From the NCBI RefSeq assembly GCF_010669125.1, contig NZ_CP048630.1:1686001-1750000 (forward strand): a stretch of DNA of 64,000 nt, written 5' to 3'. Shown here piece after piece: positions 54,692-62,890 of this stretch; positions within the stretch are counted from its first letter, which is position 1, and every line of letters starts with the position of its first letter. This stretch comes from Ancylobacter pratisalsi (GTDB lineage Bacteria > Pseudomonadota > Alphaproteobacteria > Rhizobiales > Xanthobacteraceae). The notes under the pieces are model-generated. The model saw only the letters and a list, made by a program, of their open reading frames with translations, was not told the origin of the DNA and did no database searches. The translations under genes were made by a program, and so were the position numbers.

Positions 54692-56128
54692 ATGTCCCAC
54701 ACCGCCTTCCTCGCCGAGCTGACGTCCATTCTCGGGGAACGCTACGTCCTGACCGAGGCCGTCGACACCGAACTGTTCCTCACCGATCATCGCGGCCGCT
54801 ACCACGGCAAGGCGCTGGCAGTGACGCGGCCGGCCTCGACCGAGGAGGTCTCCCGCGTGGTCAAGGCCTGCGCCCGGGCGGGTATCGCGGTGGTGCCGCA
54901 GGGGGGCAATACCGGCCTGTGCGGCGGTGCCACCCCGCTTGAGCCCCGGCCCGCCATCGTCATCCGCCTCGACCGCATGAACGCCATCCGCGCCGTCTCG
55001 CCCGCCGAGGAGACGATGGTGGTGGAGGCCGGCTGCATCCTTGCCGATATCCAGGCGGCAGCGGCGAAGGAGGGTCTGCTCTTTCCCCTCAGCCTCGGCG
55101 CCGAGGGCAGCTGCCAGATCGGCGGCAACATCGCCACCAATGCCGGCGGCATCTCCGTGCTTCGCTATGGCAATACCCGCCAGCTGGTGCTCGGGCTGGA
55201 GACGGTGCTGGCCGACGGCACGGTGCTCGACAGCCTGCGGCGCCTGCGCAAGGACAATGCCGGCTACGACCTCAAGCAGCTCTTCATCGGCGCCGAGGGC
55301 ACGCTCGGCATCGTCACGGGCGCGGCGCTGAAGCTGTTCCCCGGCATACGCTCACGCTCCATCGCCATGATGCAGCTGTCCAGCGTCGAGGACGCGCTCG
55401 CCATGTTCGCCCGCGCGCGCAAGGTGTTCGGGGAGAGCATTTCGAGCTTCGAGATCATCGGCTCCTCCTACATGGACTTCGTGCTGCGCTACGTGCCCGG
55501 CACGGTGATGCCCTTCGGGCAGAAGGCGCCGTGGTACCTGCTGCTGGAGGTCGGCGATTCCCAGCCCGACACGCCGTTTACCGACGCCATGGAAGGCTTG
55601 CTGGCCGAGGCGTTCGAAGCCGGGCTGATCTCGGATGCCATCATCGCCTCCAGCCTCGCGCAGGAAGAAGCCATCTGGAAGCTGCGCCACGGCGTGACCG
55701 GCGAATTCAAGCTCGCCGGCAAGACCATGTCGCACGACACCTCCGTGCCGGTCGCCGAGCAGCCGGCCTTCGTGACCCGGGTCGAGAACGGTGTGTTGGC
55801 GGCCTTTCCCGATGCCAATGTGATGATGGTCGGCCATATCGGCGACGGAAATATCCACGTCGTGGTGCTGTTCCCCCACGAACGCTTTGCCACCTCCGAG
55901 GCCTTTGAGGAAGCGTCCGACGCCATCGACGTCATCATTGACAATGTCGCGATGGAGCTTGGCGGCTCCATCACCGCCGAACACGGGGTGGGCACCACCT
56001 ATCGCAAGCGCCTCGCCCGCACCAAGAACCCGGCCGAGCTCGCGCTGATGCGGCAGATCAAGGCGGTGCTGGACCCGACCGACATGATGAATCCGGGCAA
56101 GCTGTTCCTGCCCGAAGCGACAACCTGA
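54692..56128 (+). CDS. FAD-linked D-2-hydroxyacid dehydrogenase (GlcD/D2HGDH family)
   Basis: 478 residues. FAD_binding_4 domain (PQGGNTGLCGG flavin-pyrophosphate loop, about 70-80; GAEGTLGIVT, about 208-217) and the FAD-oxidase C domain with HIGDGNIH (about 388-395) and EHGVG (about 430). Family members oxidise D-2-hydroxyglutarate, D-lactate or glycolate, passing electrons to the respiratory chain. Cytosolic or peripheral membrane. Twenty-one bases upstream of the PuuB-like gene, so probably co-transcribed with it. Confidence 0.9.
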   Translation: MSHTAFLAELTSILGERYVLTEAVDTELFLTDHRGRYHGKALAVTRPASTEEVSRVVKACARAGIAVVPQGGNTGLCGGATPLEPRPAIVIRLDRMNAIRAVSPAEETMVVEAGCILADIQAAAAKEGLLFPLSLGAEGSCQIGGNIATNAGGISVLRYGNTRQLVLGLETVLADGTVLDSLRRLRKDNAGYDLKQLFIGAEGTLGIVTGAALKLFPGIRSRSIAMMQLSSVEDALAMFARARKVFGESISSFEIIGSSYMDFVLRYVPGTVMPFGQKAPWYLLLEVGDSQPDTPFTDAMEGLLAEAFEAGLISDAIIASSLAQEEAIWKLRHGVTGEFKLAGKTMSHDTSVPVAEQPAFVTRVENGVLAAFPDANVMMVGHIGDGNIHVVVLFPHERFATSEAFEEASDAIDVIIDNVAMELGGSITAEHGVGTTYRKRLARTKNPAELALMRQIKAVLDPTDMMNPGKLFLPEATT

Positions 56129-56149
56129 CCGCTGCCCGGGACGCAACGC

Positions 56150-57436
56150 ATGACCCCTTCCAGGCCGCTGCCTCCGAACGTCTACAGCCTCGATGCCCCA
56201 CCCGCGCCGGTAACACCGCCGCTGGATGGTACTCAACGCGCCTCGGTGGCGATCATCGGTGGCGGCATCGTCGGCCTCACCACGGCACTGCATCTGGCCG
56301 AGGCCGGAACCGATGTGGTGGTGCTGGAGGCCAACGAGGTCGGCTGGGGCGCCTCCGGCAATAATGGCGGGCAGCTCAATCCCGGCCTCAAATTCGATCC
56401 CGACACCATCGAGGCCACCTGGGGTCCCGATCTCGGCCGACGCATGGTCGCGTTCGGCTGGGATACTCCCAACCGCACCTTCGCACTGATCGAGCGGCTC
56501 GGCATTGCCTGCGATGCCCATCGCGGCGGCACGGTGCGCGCCGCCCGCAGCGCCAAGGCCCGGGGCGCCGTGGAGGCCACCGCCCGCCAGTGCATGGTGC
56601 GCGGCCTGCCGGTCACCTATCTCGACCGGGAGGCGAGCCGCGCCGCCACCAGCACCGACGCCTATTTCGGCGCGATGCGCGACGCCAGCGGCGGCAATCT
56701 CAATCCGCTGGCCTATTCGCGCGGCCTCGCCCGTGCCGCGCTCGCCGCCGGCGCACGCATCCATGGCGGCACCCGTGCCTTGAAACTGGCGCGCAGCGCG
56801 AGCGGCTGGTCGATCCAGACCGCTACCGGCACGCTGCTCGCGGAAAAGATCCTGATCGCCACCAACGGCTTCACGGACGATCTGTGGCAGGGACTGCGGC
56901 AGACCCTCGTGCCCGTCTACAGCGCCATCGCCGCGACCGAGCCGCTGGGTGAGGACATCCGCGCCAGCATCATGACGGCGCGCCCGTCTGTCTATGAGAG
57001 CGGACGCATCACCGTCTATTACCGCGTCGACGCGCAGGGGCGGCTGCTGATGGGCGGACGCGGGCCAATGCGCCCGATCTCCTCACCGGATCCCATTGCC
57101 TATCTCACCGACTATGCGGCCCGGCTCTGGCCGCAGCTGAAGGGCGTGCGCTGGACCCATGGCTGGAACAGCCAGCTCGCCATCACGAAGGATCATTGGC
57201 CCCATATCCACGAGCCCGCGCCCGATGCGCTGATCTATCTTGGCTGCAACGGCCGCGGCGTGGCGCTCGGCACGGCCATCGCCGAACAACTCGCGGGACG
57301 GTTGCTGCAGGGCGGAGCGTTCCAGCTCGACCTGCCGGTCGTCCCGCCCAAGCCCATCGCCTTCCACGCCCTCTGGCCGCTCGGGGTGCAAGCGGAGATC
57401 CTGCGCGGGCGCATCCTCGACCGGCTCGGTCTCTGA
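56150..57436 (+). CDS. FAD-dependent amine/amino-acid oxidoreductase (PuuB-like)
   Basis: 428 residues. DAO-family flavoprotein: FAD loop IIGGGIVGLTTALHLAEAG (about 32-50), GASGNNGGQLNPG (about 68-80; the NGGQ feature is typical of gamma-glutamylputrescine oxidoreductase), C-terminal GCNGRGVALGTAIAEQLA. Oxidises a primary or secondary amine or amino acid to the aldehyde or imine. With the aldehyde dehydrogenase and PuuR-like regulator it resembles the Puu pathway, but the glutamyl-ligase and hydrolase are missing from this window. Confidence 0.9.
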   Translation: MTPSRPLPPNVYSLDAPPAPVTPPLDGTQRASVAIIGGGIVGLTTALHLAEAGTDVVVLEANEVGWGASGNNGGQLNPGLKFDPDTIEATWGPDLGRRMVAFGWDTPNRTFALIERLGIACDAHRGGTVRAARSAKARGAVEATARQCMVRGLPVTYLDREASRAATSTDAYFGAMRDASGGNLNPLAYSRGLARAALAAGARIHGGTRALKLARSASGWSIQTATGTLLAEKILIATNGFTDDLWQGLRQTLVPVYSAIAATEPLGEDIRASIMTARPSVYESGRITVYYRVDAQGRLLMGGRGPMRPISSPDPIAYLTDYAARLWPQLKGVRWTHGWNSQLAITKDHWPHIHEPAPDALIYLGCNGRGVALGTAIAEQLAGRLLQGGAFQLDLPVVPPKPIAFHALWPLGVQAEILRGRILDRLGL

Positions 57437-57494
57437 CGGCCCCCCCGGCGAGAGGACGGGAGGGGCGACGTGGGGGCGGCGATGCCGCGGCCTC

Positions 57495-58748
57495 CTATTT
57501 CAATCCGTCGAGATGGGTGCGGATATGGGCCGCGTCCGCGGCCGTGGTGGCGAGGCTGATCGCGGTCATGAAGTCGTCGCGCGCCTCGCTGGTTCGGCCA
57601 AGCTGCATCAGCAGCGCCCCGCGCACGCCGTGATAGTGGAAATAGCCCGTGAGCCTGTCGCCGAGGGGTTCCACCATGGCCAGCGCCGCCTCCGGCCCGC
57701 GCAGCTTTGAAATCGCCACCGCCCGGTTCAACGTCACGACAGGCGATGGCTGCAGGAATTCAAGGGTGCCATAGAGCAGGTCGATCTGTGCCCAGTCGGT
57801 GTCCTCAGGGCCTTTCGCGCGCGCATGCAGCGCGGCGATCGCCGCCTGAAGTTGATAGGGGCCGGGGCGGCGGTGGCGCACCGCCTTGTCGAGCAGGGCG
57901 AGCCCCTCGCCGATCATCGGCCGGTTCCAGAGCTCGCGGTCCTGGCTGTCGAGCAGGATCACGGCGCCCTCCTTGTCGAAGCGCGCCCTGGCCCGGGCGT
58001 GCTGCAGCAACATCAGCGCGGTCAGCCCCATGATCTCCGGCTCCGCCTGAAACAGGCGCAGCAGCAGCCGGGCAAGACGGATCGCCTCCTCGCACAAGGG
58101 CGCGCGCGCGGCGGAAGCGTCGCCGGCGGCCGAATAGCCCTCGTTGAAGACGAGATAGATCATCGCCGCGACGACACCGAGCCGTTCCGCGCGCTCCACC
58201 GCACCCGGCGCCTCGAACGGCACGCCGCCATCGCCGCTCTGGGCCTTGGCGATGCGTGCCTTGGCCCGCGTGATGCGCTGCTCCATGGCCGCTTCGCTCA
58301 CCAGAAAGGCGCGAGCGATCTGGCGGACCGAGAGCCCTGACACGATGCGCAGGGCCAGTGCGATCTGCTGCGTCGCCGGAAGATCGGGATGGCAGCAGAT
58401 AAAGAGCAGGCGCAGCACGTCGTCGCGGTAATGAGCGCCGTCGATGCGCTCGGCGATCTCGGCCTCGGTGTCCTGCGTGTCGGAGAGCGCCTCCTCCGGC
58501 GGCAGTTCGGTCAGCTTCGCGCGGCGCCTTACCGTGTCGAGCGCGACATTGCGGCCCACGAAGATCAGCCAGGCGGTCGCATCGCGCGGAGGTCCGTTCT
58601 GCGGCCAGGTGCGGAGCGCACGCAGGCACGCCTCCTGAAACGCTTCCTCGGCAAGATCGAGATCGCGGAAATAGCGCAGCAGCGCGGCGAGCGCCTGCGG
58701 GCGCGCGGCGGCAAGCGTGGTGCCGATCCAGCGCGCCTCGTCCATCAT
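57495..58748 (-). CDS. ECF sigma factor with C-terminal extension (ECF42 type)
   Basis: 417 residues. Sigma-70 region 2 (about 20-90, ALLRYFRDLDLAEEAFQEACLRAL) and region 4 (about 115-175, LSVRQIARAFLVSEAAMEQRITRAK). A 240-residue alpha-helical (DUF6596/TPR-like) extension contains LVFNEGYSAAGD and NRAVAISKL. This is the plan of the ECF42 group, which has no anti-sigma factor and is controlled through its extension. The partner is the DGPF protein whose gene overlaps the start by four bases. Confidence 0.93.
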   Translation of the reverse strand: MMDEARWIGTTLAAARPQALAALLRYFRDLDLAEEAFQEACLRALRTWPQNGPPRDATAWLIFVGRNVALDTVRRRAKLTELPPEEALSDTQDTEAEIAERIDGAHYRDDVLRLLFICCHPDLPATQQIALALRIVSGLSVRQIARAFLVSEAAMEQRITRAKARIAKAQSGDGGVPFEAPGAVERAERLGVVAAMIYLVFNEGYSAAGDASAARAPLCEEAIRLARLLLRLFQAEPEIMGLTALMLLQHARARARFDKEGAVILLDSQDRELWNRPMIGEGLALLDKAVRHRRPGPYQLQAAIAALHARAKGPEDTDWAQIDLLYGTLEFLQPSPVVTLNRAVAISKLRGPEAALAMVEPLGDRLTGYFHYHGVRGALLMQLGRTSEARDDFMTAISLATTAADAAHIRTHLDGLK

Positions 58749-59116
58749 GGCCGTGCGCCGCCGTCCTGAAACAGACCGACCGGCCGGATCTCATAGGAGC
58801 CGCCGGGATTGGCGGCGCCCAGGTCGCGGGCGATGTCGAGCGCTTCCTCAAGATCCTTGCAGTCGAGAATGTAGAAGCCGAGCAGTTGCTCCTTGGTCTC
58901 GGCAAAAGGGCCGTCGAGCACCAGCGGCGGATCCTGATCCTTGCGCAGCGTGGTGGCGGCGGTGGTCGGCAGCAGCCGCGCCACCGGCCCGAGCTTGCCC
59001 GCCTTGGCAAGGCGTTCCTGAACAACGGCGAGCTTTTGCATCACCGCGTCGTCTTCCTCCTTGGTCCAGGCGCAGACGACGTCTTCCTGGTGATAACAGA
59101 GCAGCGCGTAGAGCAT
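58745..59116 (-). CDS. YCII/DGPF-domain protein
   Basis: 123 residues. Carries DGPFAETKEQLLGFYILDC, the motif that names the family, and starts MLYALLCYHQEDVV. A small ferredoxin-like dimer, found almost always beside ECF42 sigma factors and presumed to sense or process their signal. Start at 59116 matches the family; the longer frame upstream belongs to non-coding sequence. ATGA overlap with the sigma factor gene. Confidence 0.92.
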   Translation of the reverse strand: MLYALLCYHQEDVVCAWTKEEDDAVMQKLAVVQERLAKAGKLGPVARLLPTTAATTLRKDQDPPLVLDGPFAETKEQLLGFYILDCKDLEEALDIARDLGAANPGGSYEIRPVGLFQDGGARP

Positions 59117-59142
59117 GTTTGGCCTTTCGCAAGGACTAGGGA

Positions 59143-59442
59143 TCAGCCGCCGCTGATCGCGGTAATGACGAAGACATCCGCGCCCGGGGCGAGCGGCGTC
59201 GCCAGCCTGGCGCGCCGCCCGTCGACAAACACATTGATATGGCGCCGGATCGCGGGCGTCTCGTCGCACAGGCGCTCGCCCATGCCGGGCCAGCGCGCAT
59301 CGAGGCCGGCGACCATTTCCTCGACCGTGCGAGCGTGCAGGGGAACCAGCCGGTCGGCGCCGGGAAACAGCACGATGAGGTGCGGCGGCAGGCGCACGAG
59401 CACGGGCGCCGGCCTGCGTGCCGGATCCACCTCCTCGTCCAT
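59143..59442 (-). CDS. MoaD/ThiS-like protein with C-terminal Gly-Gly
   Basis: 99 residues. Ubiquitin-like beta-grasp fold suggested by size, by the H-I-N-V-F-V-D-G segment (about 74-81) and by the C-terminus AISGG, whose di-glycine can be adenylated or thiocarboxylated by an E1-like enzyme. Start 59442 is taken. Lies five bases after the BNR-propeller gene on the same strand, a pairing seen in other proteobacteria and actinobacteria. No adenylyltransferase gene is adjacent. Confidence 0.82.
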   Translation of the reverse strand: MDEEVDPARRPAPVLVRLPPHLIVLFPGADRLVPLHARTVEEMVAGLDARWPGMGERLCDETPAIRRHINVFVDGRRARLATPLAPGADVFVITAISGG

Positions 59443-59447
59443 CGCTC

Positions 59448-60533
59448 TCACCGCTCCATCACCAGCGTTTCGACCGAGGTGATGGTCGGCAGATGGGGTG
59501 CGATGCAGTCCCATGTCTCGCCCTCATCGACGCTGGCATAGAGGCCGCCGGTATTGGTGCCGAAATAGACCCCCGCCGGTTCCATCGTGTCGGTTGCCAT
59601 CGCCTGGCGCAGCACGTTGAAATATGCCCCGCCCTGCGGCAAGCCCTCGCGCATCGCCTCCCAGCTGCGCCCGGCATCGCGCGTGCGCCACACCGCCGCG
59701 CTTGCCTCCGGCATGAAGCGGCCCTTGATGTCGCCGTTCAGCGGAATGAGATAGAGGCCATCGGGGTCGCGCGGATGAACGGCGGCCGGAAAGCCGAAGG
59801 AGGAAGGCAGGCCCGCCTCGATGCTCTCCCAGCGCCGGCCGCCATCCTCGGAGCGGTACATGCCGCAATGGTTCTGCTGGTAAAGCCGCGCCCCGCCGCC
59901 CGGCGCCTTGACCAGGCAGTGCACGCACTGGCCGAATTCGGGATAGTTCTGCCCTTCGGGAAGAAAGTCGGCGCGGGTACCGCGGTTGCGCGCCTCCCAT
60001 GTCGCACCGCCATCTTCGGTGGCAAACACACCGGCCGCCGAAATGCCGACCCAGATTTTCTTCTCGTCGGCCGGGTCGAGCACCAGCGAGTGCAGGATCA
60101 GCCCGGCCCCGCCGGGATTCCAGTCCCCCCGCGTGGGATGCGCACGCAGGCCCTCGACATGGGTCCAGCTCTCGCCGCCATCGACGCTGCGGAAAAGCCC
60201 CGCCGGCTCGACGCCGGCATAAAGGCTGCCGTCATTGCCTGCCGCCAGGCTCCACACCGCCTTCACCGGCGCCTCTCCGGCCTCATAGGCAAGGCCCCGG
60301 CTCGAATGTGTCCAGCTGGCGCCGGCGTCGGTCGATTTCCACACCGCCGGGCCGAACCATTCATTGCCGCCGCCCGCGTAAAGGACGCCGGTCGCGGCAT
60401 TGGCGATGACATGGTTGGTCGGCCAGGTCTCGCAGAACGGGCCGCGCATCGCCCACGCGCGGCGCGAGGCGTCGCTCTCGAGCAGGAAGGCGCCCTTGCG
60501 CGTGCCGACCAGAATGAGGACATGCTTGGTCAT
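59448..60533 (-). CDS. BNR/Asp-box repeat beta-propeller protein
   Basis: 361 residues. At least five Asp-box repeats of the S-x-D-G-G-x-S-W type (STDAGASW, SVDGGESW, TEDGGATW, SEDGGRRW, TRDAGRSW, SVDEGETW), typical of sialidase-like and plant photosystem-assembly propellers. No signal peptide, so cytosolic; catalytic sialidase residues are not evident and an exo-sialidase annotation would be misleading. The start at 60533 follows the family (MTKHVLILVGTRKGAF). Function unknown; tightly linked to the MoaD-like gene. Confidence 0.88.
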   Translation of the reverse strand: MTKHVLILVGTRKGAFLLESDASRRAWAMRGPFCETWPTNHVIANAATGVLYAGGGNEWFGPAVWKSTDAGASWTHSSRGLAYEAGEAPVKAVWSLAAGNDGSLYAGVEPAGLFRSVDGGESWTHVEGLRAHPTRGDWNPGGAGLILHSLVLDPADEKKIWVGISAAGVFATEDGGATWEARNRGTRADFLPEGQNYPEFGQCVHCLVKAPGGGARLYQQNHCGMYRSEDGGRRWESIEAGLPSSFGFPAAVHPRDPDGLYLIPLNGDIKGRFMPEASAAVWRTRDAGRSWEAMREGLPQGGAYFNVLRQAMATDTMEPAGVYFGTNTGGLYASVDEGETWDCIAPHLPTITSVETLVMER

Positions 60534-60544
60534 GACTCCCCCCT

Positions 60545-60961
60545 TCACATGGCGGAAGTGACAATCATCCAGGACACGCCGAAACGGTCGGTGAGCGTCC
60601 CGAATGAAGGCGAGAAGAACATCTCGGAGAGAGGCATGGTCACCTGACCGCCCTCGGCCAGGGCCTCGAACTTCGCCGCCGCCTCCTCCGGGGAAGCGAC
60701 CGAGAGCGCCAGCGAGATACCGGCGAAAGCGGCGGCGTTGGACTGGCAGCCATCGGAGGCGAGCAACTCGGCCTCGCCGATCCTGAAGCTGGCATGCATG
60801 ACCTTGTCGCCCCAGCCGTCCGGGATCATGCCGGGGGGCGGCGGGTCGGGCGAGTCCTTGAAGCGCATCAAGGCGGTGACCTCGGCGCCGAGCGCCGTCC
60901 CATAGAACGCGATGGCCTCTTCGGTCCGGCCATTGAGCATGAGATACGCCTGCACGTTCAT
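60545..60961 (-). CDS. VOC/glyoxalase-fold protein (PhnB-like)
   Basis: 138 residues. Two beta-alpha-beta-beta-beta modules of the vicinal-oxygen-chelate fold; starts MNVQAYLMLNGRTEEAIAFYG and ends with GVSWMIVTS, as in PhnB/3-demethylubiquinone-methyltransferase-like proteins that often accompany ECF sigma factors and DGPF proteins. Metal-binding residues are partly missing, so catalytic activity is uncertain. Probably co-transcribed with the genes downstream (11-base gap to the propeller gene). Confidence 0.88.
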   Translation of the reverse strand: MNVQAYLMLNGRTEEAIAFYGTALGAEVTALMRFKDSPDPPPPGMIPDGWGDKVMHASFRIGEAELLASDGCQSNAAAFAGISLALSVASPEEAAAKFEALAEGGQVTMPLSEMFFSPSFGTLTDRFGVSWMIVTSAM

Positions 60962-61229
60962 TGCATTTCCTCCCTTGGCCGCTCCAGAGCCGCGCCATCG
61001 CGGGCAGGCGAGCGGGCATCGACGAGACAAGGACGAACAGGCAAACTCTGATCCGACATTACCGTGGAATTTTTCTGTTCGGCGAGTCCTCCACGGAGGT
61101 CGGCAGGTCATGCCCGGAGGCCGCAATGCGCACGGAAGGCCCCCGAATAATCCGCACCCGAATGTCGGGGCGGCCATGGCTGGTTCGTCCTAGGCCGCGT
61201 TGACCGCCGGCCCAAAGGGAGAAACCCAG

Positions 61230-61673
61230 ATGCCCAGCACCATCCGCCTGCACCGCATTTTCGCCACCACCCCGGAGAAGGTCTACCGCGCGTTCCTCGA
61301 AGCCGACGCGCTGGCGAAATGGCTGCCGCCCAACGGTTTTGTCTGCACCGTGCATCATCTCGAACCGAAAGTCGGCGGCTCCTTCCGCATGTCGTTCCGC
61401 AACTTCACCACGGGGCACAGCCACGCCTTTGGCGGCAGCTATGTCGAGCTGATCCCGGGCGAGCGCCTGCGTTACACCGACACATTCGACGATCCCGGCC
61501 TGCCCGGCGAGATGGAGGTGAGCGTGACGTTGAAGAAGGTCGTGGTCGGCACGCAGGTGGAGATCGTGCAGCAGGGCATACCGGACCTCATTCCACCCGA
61601 AGCCTGTTATCTCGGCTGGCAGGAGTCGCTGCGAAACCTGGCGAGGCTGGTCGAGCCCGAAATCACCCAGTAG
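61230..61673 (+). CDS. SRPBCC/AHSA1-domain protein
   Basis: 147 residues. START-like/AHSA1 fold: begins with H-R-I-F-A-T-T-P-E-K-V-Y-R-A-F, then W-L-P-P-N-G and GGSFRMSF, ends with WQESLRNLARLVEP. Hydrophobic-ligand binding domain of unknown ligand. AAAGGGAG precedes ATG 61230. Divergent from the VOC gene; ECF/DGPF loci commonly include one such gene, so a shared stress function is likely. Confidence 0.88.
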   Translation: MPSTIRLHRIFATTPEKVYRAFLEADALAKWLPPNGFVCTVHHLEPKVGGSFRMSFRNFTTGHSHAFGGSYVELIPGERLRYTDTFDDPGLPGEMEVSVTLKKVVVGTQVEIVQQGIPDLIPPEACYLGWQESLRNLARLVEPEITQ

Positions 61674-61768
61674 CGCACCGGTTCGCGCCATCGTGCCGAG
61701 ATATCGCCACTGGCGTGCGATCAGCGCGAATTCGCCCGCGCCCGCCCGCACCTGCCCCGGCCATGCCT

Positions 61769-62890
61769 CTAGGGGGCGTTCTGGATCACCGACTGCGACC
61801 AGTCTTCCAGAAACCGCTTCCGGCGTGCCGCATCCTGCACCGCCAGCAGGGTCGGGCCGACGACGATCGGACGCGCGATACCCGAGGTCACGACATCCGG
61901 CCCCTCGATATAGGGAGGCGCGGCACCGTCCAGGCCGAAAAAGAACGACTGTTCCTGGCCCACCGCCTGTCCGCGCTCCGACAGGAGATAGTCGAGAAAG
62001 CGCGCGGCCAGTCCCGCATTCGCCGCGTGCGCCGGCACCATGGCGCCGCGGCTCAGCACCAGCGTGTAGTCCGCTGGCATGACGATGCCGATCGGCTCAC
62101 CACGCCGCACGCGCTCATAGGCGTAGGAGCCCAGCATGTTGTAGCCGATGAGCAGCCGGCCGGCCGCCACCTCGTCCAGTATCTTCGAGGTGCAGCAGCG
62201 CAGGACGACTTGGGCACGCCCCAGGCTCTCCAGCAGGCGGCCATACGTGGTCGTGGTCTGCCGGGCATCATTGAAGGCCAGCAGGTAGCCGATGCCGGAC
62301 AGGCGCACATCATAGGTGCCGACCTTGCCTCGGTAGCGGTCGGCTTCGCGCCGCAGCAGCTCGGCGAGTTCCAGATGGGTGTGTGGCACGTCGTCGGCCG
62401 GAACATTGTCGCGGTTATAGACCATGACGATCGGCTCGAAGGTGAAGCCGAAGACCTCGTCCCGCCAGTTCGCCCAGCGCGGCGCGCGCTGCAGATCAGG
62501 GCCTTCGACGCGCTGGGCGCAGCCATCATTGGCGAGCTTCACCAACTGGTCCACGGAAGAGGACAGATAGACGTCGCCCAGCGCACGTTTCTGCGCGCAC
62601 AGTTCGGCGGCGGCCACGAACAGGTCATTGGTCACATATTCCGCGATCTCGACCGTCGTGCCCGGTGAGAGCTTCTGGAAATCCGTGATCAGCGGAGCCA
62701 GGGCGTAGAGGTCGGTGGCGGCATGGATCGAGAGCCGGTCGACCTCGGCCGTGAGGGCGGGAAACCGCGTCAGGGTCTGCGCGTGCGCGCCCGTTTCCGC
62801 CGCCAGCAGGAGGGCCGAAAGGCTGAAGGCCGCGCAGGCGAGCTTCGAGGCGAGACCGATGGAGGTGAGCCGCATGGCAGAACGTGTCAC
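61769..62890 (-). CDS. Periplasmic iron/organophosphate-type binding protein linked to a sensor kinase
   Basis: 373 residues. Signal peptide ending near AHA-Q, then a type II periplasmic-binding fold of the Fe(3+)/PgtC-like class (LSIHAATDLYALAPLI, YNRDNVP). Starts at GTG 62890, which overlaps the stop of the kinase gene (GTGA); ATG 62875 is an alternative. No permease or ATPase is nearby in the window. Coupling to a kinase suggests a periplasmic signal-sensing accessory instead of uptake, as for PgtC-type proteins. Confidence 0.8.
   Translation of the reverse strand: MTRSAMRLTSIGLASKLACAAFSLSALLLAAETGAHAQTLTRFPALTAEVDRLSIHAATDLYALAPLITDFQKLSPGTTVEIAEYVTNDLFVAAAELCAQKRALGDVYLSSSVDQLVKLANDGCAQRVEGPDLQRAPRWANWRDEVFGFTFEPIVMVYNRDNVPADDVPHTHLELAELLRREADRYRGKVGTYDVRLSGIGYLLAFNDARQTTTTYGRLLESLGRAQVVLRCCTSKILDEVAAGRLLIGYNMLGSYAYERVRRGEPIGIVMPADYTLVLSRGAMVPAHAANAGLAARFLDYLLSERGQAVGQEQSFFFGLDGAAPPYIEGPDVVTSGIARPIVVGPTLLAVQDAARRKRFLEDWSQSVIQNAP

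Noticed and set aside
47380..57436. Complete putrescine utilisation (Puu) pathway
   Set aside because: PuuA and PuuD equivalents are absent and two enzymes do not fit the pathway.
59448..60533. Secreted exo-alpha-sialidase
   Set aside because: Asp-box repeats are present but there is no signal peptide and no evident arginine triad or catalytic residues; only a propeller protein can be supported.
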